From: Stramonita haemastoma
Lineage: Eukaryota; Mollusca; Gastropoda; Neogastropoda; Muricidae
Direction of reading: 5' to 3'
DNA length: 25,000 nt
Assembly: GCA_030674155.1 (NCBI GenBank)
Contig: CM060339.1
Coordinates: 34,800,093 to 34,825,092, forward strand
Under the pieces are notes generated by a model. The model was not told the origin of the DNA. It ran no database searches and saw only the letters and a list, made by a program, of their open reading frames with translations. Below are positions 16,851-25,000 of the stretch, piece after piece. Made by a program: the position numbers and the translations under genes. The first letter of the stretch is position 1, and each line of letters begins with the position of its first letter.

Positions 16851-18786
16851 TAAAGCCACACCTGTCACTTAAAAAAAATACAAGTCTATCCATCAACCTC
16901 AGACTACTCATATTATGAAGACCTAGAAAAAAAAGTTTATGAAGATGTCAATGCAACATGAAAAAATTTCAGATTCAATTCTTCTTCATCGATCACTTAG
17001 ACAGCAACTATTTTTGTCCACATGAGCGAAAATGCGTTGTGCTGCCGTTAACTGCCTGACTGCCTGAAGTCGTTTCTTAAATTCTTTAAATTCTTACATC
17101 ACCATGCTTTTGTCATATAATGAGACCAATTTGTCTACACAAAATAATGAAGTGAACGGAAAGATGGGAAGACAAGTCTAATTAGGTATTAGATTAGCTG
17201 AGTGGATGTGACTGGTCCAACATCCATGTCCAGTCATATCCGATCTCGAGACTAGCACCAAGCCTAATCCAGCTCAATATTCTTCAAACACTCGTAGACA
17301 TCAGCAAGAGTGTACTGTCAAATCTCCCAGAACTATTTCAGATGATACCACAGTGTCCCACTTTTTGTTATTCTTGTTCTACAGCAGAAGTGTTTTAAAA
17401 GCAAAACACTTACTTGCTCTTTGCTGTTTTCTATGGATGCTCATTGCTCGGGTGAAACCTGCTGACAATGGCTTTTCTTTATAATTCAAAGAGAGGTCAG
17501 TCACCTCGAACACCGAGGCTGTATACAAATATCCTCCCTTGACTGTTTTATTCAAGCAGTCATTGAATCTTCTTCAGTTTGATTAGTATTGCTACAAACA
17601 TATGCCATTCCAAAAATCGGATGCTAGGCATAAATAAGCATATATTTTAAATAATAAAACACTAACATTTTACATCATGAGCCAACAGAGAGAAGAGTGT
17701 TTTTTGTCAGTCTGTTGCTGCTGATTGGAAAACCCAGAAGTCAATGCCGCCCCACCTGTGAAATAATGTAGTTTTATCCTGGACACTGGTCTGTCTTAAA
17801 CAAAAAGCCAAATGTGACGCTCCACTACATAAGGATTGCATGCACCAGACACAATTTTAGTATTGACAAGTTATAAGTGTGCAATAAAAAGCTATCAATA
17901 CAAAAAACAGATTGAAAATCGAACAATTCTGTGCAAAGTTATTACAAATTGAAAGATGGCTGCAGATGGACAAAAGAAACGGCAAGTTTATTTTGTAACA
18001 AATTCAGATAAGGCTTGGTATTTCAAACACTTTAAGAGCAAGGATAAGATTATGCTTTATCTTCGCTACAGGTAGAATAACGATATAGTTAATAATCAAT
18101 CAAATCTCAAATCGACAATGTGACCCACCTGCCTTTAAATGGCCTAGCGCAAAATTGATAATGTGCTAAGCGACTCATTTCGTCGCGAGCGTCACAATAT
18201 CTGCTTCAAAACTCTCGTTCTTCATGTAGGAACTTGAGATCAGCTTTACATAACTGCCAAAGAAAAAAAAGTGTCACATGTAGTTCAATAAGTCATCAAG
18301 CAAACATCTTCCTGCTAATTTACTGCAGGTATGAATCAAGTGACTCCAGGTTGTGGAAAGTGTAACAGTTTAGGCTGATAGGAAATTGGGGGAAAAAAAG
18401 TGTTTCTTACGTGTTGAGGATGTTGCAATGGCTTATAGTGTAATGAGGAGATTAGAACCACGATTACTCTCATTAGCATTCTCACTAGCACTCCTAACTG
18501 TTGAAGAAGACCTCTCAGAATGCCTCGTGGTGTTTCCCTTCTTGTGCTCTTTACAGGTTGAGTGTTCGAAGTACTTAGCCCACAGGACTTCAAAACAAAG
18601 CAGCAAAGTCTATGACCCCAGCATATTTATGTCGGTATTCTCCTGTCATCGGGCCAACTGAATTATTTCAATAATTATTAGAAAATGACTGTTTTCGCAC
18701 ACTCTTCCAAAATCACACGCAACATTCTTGCTGCCATCCAATAGGTAGAAATCATTAATGCTGATCTGGATAACCTGGCTGTATTG

Positions 18787-18787
<1 letters not shown>
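16851..18787. other. Two kilobases of AT-rich intergenic DNA, no gene recognised
   Basis: I read both strands and found no domain, no long frame with coding character and no tandem repeat. Frames at 18336-18593 (minus) and 18386-18661 (plus) are short and look random. The stretch could be intronic or regulatory DNA. Confidence 0.45.
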
Positions 18788-18854
<67 letters not shown>

Positions 18855-19030
18855 CGTGTGTGTGTGTGTGTGTATGGTTGTTTGTTGTGTGCGTGTGTGT
18901 GTGTGCGTGTGCGTGGTTGTGTGTGTGTGTGTGTGTGTGGTGTGTGTGTGTGTGGTGTGTGTGTGTGTGTGTGGTGTGTGTGTGTGTGTGTTGTGTGTGT
19001 GTGTGTGTGCTCGTGTGCGTGTGTGTGTGT
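18788..19030. repeat. Long interrupted (TG)n microsatellite
   Basis: About 30 perfect TG units are followed by TG runs broken by CG, GG and TTG. The open frames through it (Cys-Val, Thr-His) are artefacts. Confidence 0.98.
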
Positions 19031-19593
19031 TAAGATTAAAAACGTTTAACGGTTTGCCAGGTCCATGATGCATACCATTATAATGAAGAAAGATATTTCC
19101 TTGCTAAACTCTGTATTGACTTAAAGTGGGGTAGGATTGAATTCATTAAGTCCAATGCAATAATATGCAAAATACTAAAACATACCAATATGGTATGATA
19201 GAACGAGACAAGGCATTATTTAATATATTTATATAGTATATAATATAATAAAACATAATGTAGTGTAATACAATAAAATATAGCATAACATAACACAACA
19301 TCAACCATATGATATAGGATAATTTTATTCACACTGAGTCTTTCACTAGCAGAGACTGAAATGTACATCCAATAAATTCAAAGAGGAAGCATTGTGTCAG
19401 GTGATTTATAAAACATTACTTCCGAAACTGAAAACAGTTTTAATGTATGGAAAAAAGCATTGGCACCAGTGCAATTTATTCTCTTCCTTTTCCTCCTAGA
19501 AGGTAACAAAGAGCTAAAGAACTTTTAAAGAGCTACAATGCATCGTATTTTGGTTCGTTGCTTTGCTCAAAATGAAGATTCAACCTGTTTTCC
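19031..19593. other. AT-rich stretch upstream of the receptor remnant
   Basis: It includes a low-complexity A/T segment at about 19215-19310 built of ATAAT, ACAAT and CATAA words. The segment TTTTCCTTGCAG ending at 19600 could be a splice acceptor leading into the receptor sequence. Confidence 0.4.
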
Positions 19594-19620
19594 TTGCAGA
19601 TCTTGATTATTGATGGATTA

Positions 19621-20336
19621 ATGTGCTGTTTTATGTTTGCTTTTGTAGACATACTCACACATCAGAGATCTACAAATAACACAAACAGCAGAGCAGCCAT
19701 GGAATCACCGAAAATCACTGATTTTTGTCCAGGCGTAGAATACCTCTTAAGCCAAAACCACACAAACATCACATTGCTGCAGGTCAATGTGTCAGACTGT
19801 GAGAACAATTTTCTCAAGCCTACAGCCCACCCAGGGGTGGTGTATGGTGTGTGTGAAGACCTTACTACTGTCTGTTTGCTGCACGTTGCGGCACCTCAAT
19901 TTCATTTTGTGCTTGCTAGTGTCCAACGGATTGGTTACTGGTGTGACTCCAGGTATTGGAAAACTTTGATCATTGGACCTGAAGAACCAGAACTCAAGAC
20001 TGGAACTACGACTTGAAAATCGAATGTAACCATCATACTCTAGATGACATGTATATTGGAGTTGAAGACAGCATGATGTTTATAAAGAATATCAATGACC
20101 CCCAATTAAAGTGGTTTTTGAGGTAGTAAAGAAATACAAATTCGTTGTCATATACACAGCAACAAATTCTGGATATATGATAACTCCATCTGCAGGTGAA
20201 TTCCCCATTGCACAGTTTGGTGCAGAATGGCAAGTCGCTACCAAAATGGTATCATGATCAGTGTTGTACAGTTACAGGACCTTGTCTTTGGCTGTTTCAA
20301 AATGGACTACAAACTATTATGGTGAGGATAACATAA
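19621..20336 (+). pseudogene. N-terminal ectodomain of the receptor remnant, possibly CUB-like
   Basis: ATG at 19621 begins MCCFMFAFVDILTHQ, weakly signal-like, then a Cys-containing region with several N-glycosylation sequons (NHTN, NVSD). One frame runs to about 19997. A likely one-base loss then shifts it to DWNYDLKIECNHH (19998 to TAG 20124), then to FEVVKKYKFVVIYTATNSGY (20117 to TGA 20255), then to WYHDQCCTVTGPCLWLF (20247 to TAA 20334). Each piece starts where the previous fails, which supports one ancestral protein. The spacing of Cys and aromatic residues suggests a CUB-like fold, but this is weak. Confidence 0.55.
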
Positions 20337-20582
20337 AGTAATACCTTCAACGCGAATGAAACCACAAAAAGTGTTCAATATATAGATGTTGAATGTTATA
20401 CCCTGCCTATTATATTAAGTACATCACACATAAAAATTGAGTTTAATGAGGATACTATTGCTACTTGCATCGTTTTTTGAAAATATATCTTTCTGCATTT
20501 CCTGTTACAAAGAAAGACATACAACTGCCCGGAGATTTCCTGAATTGTTCGTTAGCTTTTATTCAGATTTTAAACAGCACAT

Positions 20583-20664
20583 CACTGTAATTTCAGGAGA
20601 GAGTGTGAAGATGGACGGGATGAAACAGAGCACTGTGCATTCAGTAGCCCTGACTGTGCAGGAC
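20583..20664 (+). pseudogene. LDLa module remnant
   Basis: In frame 0 the sequence reads HCNFRRECEDGRDETEHC followed by AFSSPDC. C-E-D-G-x-D-E-x-x-x-C is the calcium-binding end of an LDL-receptor class A repeat. The N-terminal half is not in this frame. A TTTCAG at 20591-20596 could be a splice acceptor. Confidence 0.72.
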
Positions 20665-20970
20665 TGGTGCTTCACATAACAAGTGTTTTCGATTGATCAT
20701 TGTCAAAACTGCTGTACCTCCTTTTTTCAGTGTGCATGAATGTCAGAAGAAAAAGGGCTGGTAGCATCAGTCAAAACAAGAAGAGAGCAAACTGATATTT
20801 TACATTTTTTCAAAAATTACTTCAGGTTTTGGGTGACATTTGGGTTCAAAATCAGGTTGGCAAAATGTACCGTATGTATATAGCATGTTTCGTAAATGGT
20901 CTGATAAGACATTAATGTACACTGTTAAACACTTTTCCATAGCAAAAACAGTACGTCCCATCCCGACAGG
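20640..20970 (+). pseudogene. C-type lectin-like domain remnant
   Basis: DCAGLVL (frame 0) leads into HNKCFRL, TAVPPFF and HECQKKKG (frame from 20675 to TAG 20762), then LVASVKTRREQTDILHFF (frame of 20758). This is the start of a C-type lectin fold: Cys, KCF, aromatic, A/H-x-x-C, LASV, and an acidic-Gln position before the second helix. Later pieces such as RKWSDKTLMYTV (about 20890-20930) fit the WxDG-type strand. The ligand-binding EPN/WND motifs are not seen. Confidence 0.62.
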
Positions 20971-21279
20971 TCAAATTTATAGGAATTAAGTCGATGGTAC
21001 TTACGCAAAGTCTTACAAAAAAATATATTTTTGATAGTGTGTGAGGTTAAATTACAGCCACGCAGCAACTACTTTCCAAATACTTCACTGGCTCCATTAC
21101 AGTCTTCCACATCTGCCCTCATTCAAACACAACAGCTTTTACTTGTTTGCCAAAACAATCAATCATGCATCTGTTTTTGACAGGTATTTTAACTGTCTAA
21201 ACCAAATCATTTAAAGATGCACTCAATCACAAAGGTAAGTAATGGACAAGAAACTGATATGTCTGCATTTGAAAACAAA

Positions 21280-21890
21280 ACTAGGCCTTCTGACAGCATG
21301 TTTAGATGTGAAGGCAGCATCACAACAGTGCATTACACACTCCTCTGTGACTTCCATCCAAATTGTCCAGCTGAAAGTGATGAGTCCTTTTGTGAGCATC
21401 CTTCATGCACTAGTTTCCTCTGTTCTAATGGTCAGTGTGATTGCCCAGTCAACGTTGTAACCAATATTCTGATTTGTGTAGATGACTCTGATGAGGCTGG
21501 GTGTGCTGATGACCCCAGTTACCTAGCTTGGTTCAAAGACAGGGATACAAAGTGGTGGCTTTATATCAACTTGGATGGAACGGGTTACTTCACTCAGCAA
21601 GTCATGTTAGCTGACCAGCCCTGTCCTGACAGCCATTATCAATGTCAAGCAGAGTCACTGTACTGTTTGCCTGTGTATAACGATGTAATGGATTTTCTGA
21701 CTGTGTTTATGGAGAAGATGAGCAGGGCTGTGACACAGCAGTGTGCCCTGGTTTCTACCAGTGTCAGTCATCTAAAGTGTGTGTGCATGGTGATCACCTG
21801 TGTGATGGCTGGGGTCAGTGTCCACAGAGAGATGATGAACTGATGTGTGACTTTTCCTGTCCCCAGGGTTGTCAGTGTCGAGGTTTTGCT
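21280..21890 (+). pseudogene. Cluster of LDLa modules
   Basis: The frame of 21217 gives a module with MFRCEGS and NCPAESDESFC, then CTSFLCSNGQC with DDSDEAGC, then CPDSHYQCQAESLYC. Near 21702 the frame changes to CVYGEDEQGC, then a complete module CPGFYQCQSSKVC with CDGWGQCPQRDDELMC, ending in CPQGCQC, the Cys cap before the leucine-rich repeats. SDE and DDE acidic motifs are the calcium-binding residues. One frameshift falls inside a module. Confidence 0.85.
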
Positions 21891-22440
21891 TTTCTGTGTA
21901 CAGCCATTTTCATCTGAGCTGTTTCCTCAGTTACGTTACCTGGATGCATCACGTTCAAACATGTCACTTTCTGATTTTTTACAAACAGTTATGTCATTTA
22001 TTTAAATATATCACAATGTTTTGTGTATAATATTTCATACAGTAAGCTTTATAATCTAAAATATGTTGACATTTCCAACAACAACTTAGAAAGCCTTGAT
22101 TTGCCTGCTTTCCTAGGGCTGCCACATTTAGAAACATTATACTTACAAAACAACCCTCTCAGCAAGATAGGGAGTACAGTGACAAGAAATGTTCACTACA
22201 CACTGAAACACATGGATATATCCAAAACATTCATTAACATTCTTGACAGTCCTGTTTCTCTATATTTACCTAATGGAGAATTCTTAAATGCATCATTCTG
22301 TAACATTGACAACAATTGGAGTGGCAGGTATAAAACATATCCCCAGACTGGAAACACTGGATATAACAGGCAATAACATTGCCACCTTTCCTTTAGACCT
22401 CCTGTCAAGATCTAGTCAGTTACAGAACATTTTTTCTTCC
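21880..22440 (+). pseudogene. Leucine-rich repeat block
   Basis: Pieces in three frames: FPQLRYLDASRSNMSL (frame of 21904), then VIYLNISQCFVYNI with LYNLKYVDISNNNLESLDLP and LPHLETLYLQNNPLSKI (frame of 21993 to 22376), then IKHIPRLETLDITGNNIATF (frame of 22288). These match LxxLxLxxNxL leucine-rich repeats. The block ends in FSSNFRFCCKNLLPKH with CAAPQTVLPSC, the Cys-rich C-terminal cap typical of LGR/GRL101 receptors. Confidence 0.85.
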
Positions 22441-22539
22441 AACTTCAGATTTTGCTGTAAGAACTTACTTCCCAAACACTCCGGTAAAATAGACTGTGCA
22501 GCACCTCAGACAGTTCTTCCTTCGTGTTCAATGCTGTTA

Positions 22540-23400
22540 CCAACTGAGATGTACAGGGCTTTCTTCTGGATGGTACAGTGTTTGCTACATTGGGAAACTT
22601 ACTGTGCTTCATAACTTCATCTGCAGTCACGAACGTGTTTGGATATTTTTTGTGAAACTGATTGTTCCACTTACAGTTTGCTAACATTTGTTTGGGGAGT
22701 CATGTCAGCATCACTTTATTTGCACATTTCATGTATTATGGAAAATACATTCAGTTTGAAAAGGAATGGACTGGTAGTGGGATTTGCAAGCTGGCTGGGT
22801 TTCTTTCTTTGATGGCCTATGTTTGTCTGTGTTCATCATCTGGTTATCACTTTGTATCACGTTGTTGTCTTTTGTTTTCCTGGACAACTGCGGAGATTTA
22901 ATCACCGATTAATAGTCACGTCATGTGTGATCATGTGGACATTTGCAATCCTGCTGTCAACAATTGCATTTCTTCCTGGGTTGTCACACTGGGGCCTGCA
23001 GGGTCAGTCTGGTCTGTGTCGTCTGGCTTTGTTTGATTGGGGTCCTTCAGGTGGAGATTTCAAATGGTTCACAGTCATTGTAGTAGTCAACTGTACCCTG
23101 TGTGTTATGATCTTAGCTGGCCAAGCTGTTTTGTACAGACAAATACCCAAGTACAGAATAGCTCTCAGTCCAACACAGAGATCAGCATTTTCTTCAGTGC
23201 ATGCAATGAGAAAACTGGCTACAACAGATGCTGTGTGCTGGGTTGCCTTTGTGTTGGTCCACATGGTCAGATTACATGACATGACCATTTTCGATACAAT
23301 CCATGACTCCATGATAGTGTTTGTTTTACCATTTAACTCGGCTCTTAATCCCTTTCTGTACTTGTGGACGGCTCAATGCAGTGGAGACATCAACAACTAG
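22540..23400 (+). pseudogene. Seven-transmembrane (rhodopsin-family) domain of the receptor remnant
   Basis: The hinge ends MYRAFFWM, then TM1 (VFATLGNLLCF, with the conserved GN) in the frame of 22575. Frame breaks follow to 22662, where TM2 and the first outer loop read CLGSHVSITLFAHFMYYGKY and ICKLAGFLSLM. From 22819 a 193-codon frame gives the end of TM3, TM4 (TSCVIMWTFAILLSTIAF), TM5, TM6 (TDAVCWVAFVLV) and TM7 with VFVLPFNSALNPFLYL, the NPxxY motif. The Asp-Arg of the TM3 DRY-like position reads LYHVVV, so that residue set is lost. The protein would stop 12 residues after NPFLY, leaving almost no cytoplasmic tail. Confidence 0.88.
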
Positions 23401-24294
23401 AGGAAAAATTAGTCCATGTACTAAAAAACCAGCCTGCCAATCTTAAATAACTTGTGTATGACAGTTGTTGTCAGGTAGAGACAATGTCAACGAAGTAGAA
23501 AAAAGCAGATGATGATAATAATCAATATTGATTATGTGATTCTTTGATTGGTTAATTACTTCATTTGTATTGTTTTCTTTTTTTAAAGATTTTTGGTGGT
23601 TTTTTTTTAGGGTGGACGTTCTGTGCTAAGTTTATTAGCTCGTAGTTGATTGCTTCTCTGGTTGACTGTTTGGCTTGTGACTGGTAGGCTGTTTAATTGA
23701 TGAGTTAATGGCTGCCTGTGTGTTGTTTTGGCTGATTTCAGTTGCCAGTTGATAAAATAACTACTTTTATGCCTCCCTGGCTGCTTTGTTGGTTGAAAGC
23801 AACAAAACTTGGATAAAACGGGCCACACAACAATATCAAGCAAAAAAACAACAACAAACATTTCAATCCCTAAAAGTGTTCATAGACGATAAGACTTTGA
23901 ATAAAGTCTAGTAGGCATCCATCAATTTCAGAAGACCGTGGAGTTGTGCTTTAGGCTCTTAAGTGAAAAGTATGGGTAAGTATGGAGGGAAAGCTATACC
24001 CATTCAGCAGACCCCTACTCCCTCCTTTGTCCACATCACTGAAAAAGTCAATTGGAAAGGCAAGTGTCATACAAAATGGTTTCAGTATTGATGCAGGAGC
24101 CTCCAGAACGTTCCTATATAGGCCTAGCGCCCTGTGGACTCATTTCCCCAACTTTTTCAGGGATGGTGTCTGAAATGACACCTGTGTACGTGTGCACGCT
24201 GTTTTTTCTATGTTGTCATCTGCTCCTAGCAGCACACAAAGGCCTGCTTTCTTCATGGGGTCACACACTGGGCTTCAGTTTATAGCCTCATTGG
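23401..24294. other. No gene recognised downstream of the receptor remnant
   Basis: AT-rich sequence with a T-run at 23603-23610. The minus-strand frame at 23607-23861 (Gln/Ser/Thr-rich) and the plus-strand frames near 24000-24280 have no recognisable domain. Confidence 0.45.
23900..23905 (+). promoter_or_regulatory. AATAAA, possible poly(A) signal
   Basis: It lies about 500 bases after the receptor stop at 23400, on the same strand. No other candidate is closer that I noticed. AT-rich DNA gives such hexamers by chance. Confidence 0.35.
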
Positions 24295-24420
24295 AATGAC
24301 TTTGTCATTCAGTTGGGTATTTTTTGTCAAACTGGGAGAAAGCTCCAGGCTGAGAATCAAACCCAAAACCTCATGGTTTACATGCTGGCAGGCCAATGTC
24401 TCAACCATTCTGCCACCTCT
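24295..24420 (-). mobile_element. tRNA-derived SINE-like copy
   Basis: On the minus strand the sequence reads GGTGGCAGAATGGTTGAGAC (A-box-like TGGCAGAATGG, 24415-24405), then, about 40 bases on, GGGTTTGATTCTC (B-box-like, 24364-24352). This is the spacing and wording of an RNA polymerase III internal promoter in a tRNA-derived SINE head. It does not fold into a full tRNA, so it is not called as a tRNA gene. Confidence 0.6.
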
Positions 24421-24616
24421 TAAAGTAAGAGACGGTAAAAACAAGCCTACTGAAGGCACCTGGTACACTGATTCAAGTTAGATAATGAGAAACACCAGTG
24501 ACACATTGTTTTCATCTCTGCCTTCACCAGGTTTCAGTTTGGCTCTAACACATATCATATCCTAGCAATGTCTGCCCTGTGTTCTGTTAGCACAGATAGC
24601 ATCCCACCTTTTGGAA

Positions 24617-24722
24617 ATTGTATGGTAGAAATTTGCCCTGTTCTGTCCCTCTCTTTGTTTTTGCCTTGTTGATTCTCTTCCTGTCATCCCCTTTTTTTGT
24701 CTATTTTTTGCCTACTTGGTGC
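24617..24722. repeat. Dispersed pyrimidine-rich repeat, copy 2
   Basis: Second copy of the repeat at 15825-15930, same orientation. Here it is followed directly by the SINE-like unit starting near 24731, which copy 1 lacks. Confidence 0.75.
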
Positions 24723-24730
24723 AGTATTCT

Positions 24731-24960
24731 GGGGGATGGGATAGCCTAGTGGTCAGAACATTATGCTCGCAATTTGACCACCTGGGTTTGTTTTCTGTTG
24801 GAGGGGACTTTTCCCCGGGAGTTAACATCAGTGCTGACTCCAAAACGCCACAGAAGTCCTTCGATGAAATTATAAACCAAGTTCCTGGGTACATCTTGCA
24901 CACAGGTTTAATCCTGTTCCGCTTTTCGTAAGAGAAGGCCATTGTGCCCGTGGAAACAAA
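24731..24960 (+). mobile_element. tRNA-derived SINE-like copy
   Basis: GGGATAGCCTAGTGGTCAGA contains an A-box-like TAGCCTAGTGG, and CACCTGGGTTTGTTTTC about 45 bases on is a decayed B box. A non-tRNA body follows (GACTTTTCCCCGGGAGTTAA, then GCTGACTCCAAAACGCCACA). I recognise this layout as a SINE; the end is not clear. Confidence 0.6.
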
Positions 24961-25000
24961 TGACAAGGTTTACAAACTGCATACAGATGGGGACTGGGTG

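Larger units (their letters stand above)
19594..23400 (+). pseudogene. GRL101-like LDLa / C-type lectin / LRR G-protein-coupled receptor, decayed
   Basis: Relatives are large cell-surface receptors in which an ectodomain of LDLa modules and leucine-rich repeats sits on a rhodopsin-type seven-helix domain (Lymnaea GRL101 and relaxin-receptor-like LGRs). Here the domains appear on one strand in the expected order: a Cys-containing N-terminal part (19621-20336), one LDLa (20583-20660), a C-type lectin domain (about 20640-20970), further LDLa modules (21280-21890), leucine-rich repeats (about 21880-22440) and seven helices (22540-23400). The reading frame changes at least ten times, often with a stop within a few codons, so no full protein can be made. 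Frame breaks inside single domains cannot be explained by introns. Sequencing errors could account for some. Confidence 0.87.

Noticed and set aside
18784..19073. Cys-Val-rich or Thr-His-rich small protein
   Set aside because: It is the TG microsatellite read in three frames.
24340..24420. Functional tRNA gene on the minus strand
   Set aside because: A and B boxes are degenerate and no full cloverleaf can be drawn. It is better read as a SINE head.

Overview
The window looks like accessory, repeat-dense DNA from an animal genome, most likely a lophotrochozoan and probably a gastropod mollusc. This rests on three things: a degenerate LDLa/C-type-lectin/LRR seven-helix receptor of the molluscan GRL101 type, the styles of LINE and short repeat present, and very long CA, GA and CTG-type microsatellites. 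There are no bacterial features. No intact host gene was recognised. Nearly everything identifiable is a mobile element, a simple repeat or a broken gene.

Region 1 (1-4960, minus strand) is a nearly complete APE-type LINE running off the left edge. It has an ORF1 carrying a 2A-like peptide, a coiled coil and an RRM-like domain, then an ORF2 with endonuclease, reverse transcriptase and a C2HC finger. A few stops and one frameshift break it. Region 2 (4990-5580) is a compound microsatellite block arranged as an imperfect inverted repeat.

Region 3 (5690-12831, plus strand) is a complete LTR retrotransposon. It has two almost identical 1.77-kb LTRs, a perfect 5-bp target duplication (ATAGG), an 18-nt tRNA-Pro-type primer binding site, a gag with a long charged repeat, a SCAN-like capsid domain and one zinc knuckle, then the integrase zinc finger, then the end of RNase H. 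Protease, integrase core and reverse transcriptase are missing. Integrase lies before RNase H, the unusual pol order of Gmr1-like Ty3/gypsy elements. Young LTRs around a decayed body suggest a non-autonomous element moved in trans.

Region 4 (12837-19590) holds no recognised host gene. It contains a 26-bp minisatellite, CA/CACG/TG microsatellites, short dispersed repeats including a SINE-like piece, and a 5'-truncated RTE/BovB-like LINE end at 16125-16850 (minus).

Region 5 (19594-23400, plus strand) is a receptor pseudogene with domains in order: possible CUB-like ectodomain, LDLa, C-type lectin, more LDLa, leucine-rich repeats, seven helices. It is split by at least ten frame changes. Region 6 (23401-25000) holds a possible polyadenylation signal, two tRNA-derived SINE-like copies on opposite strands, and a second copy of a repeat also seen near 15825.
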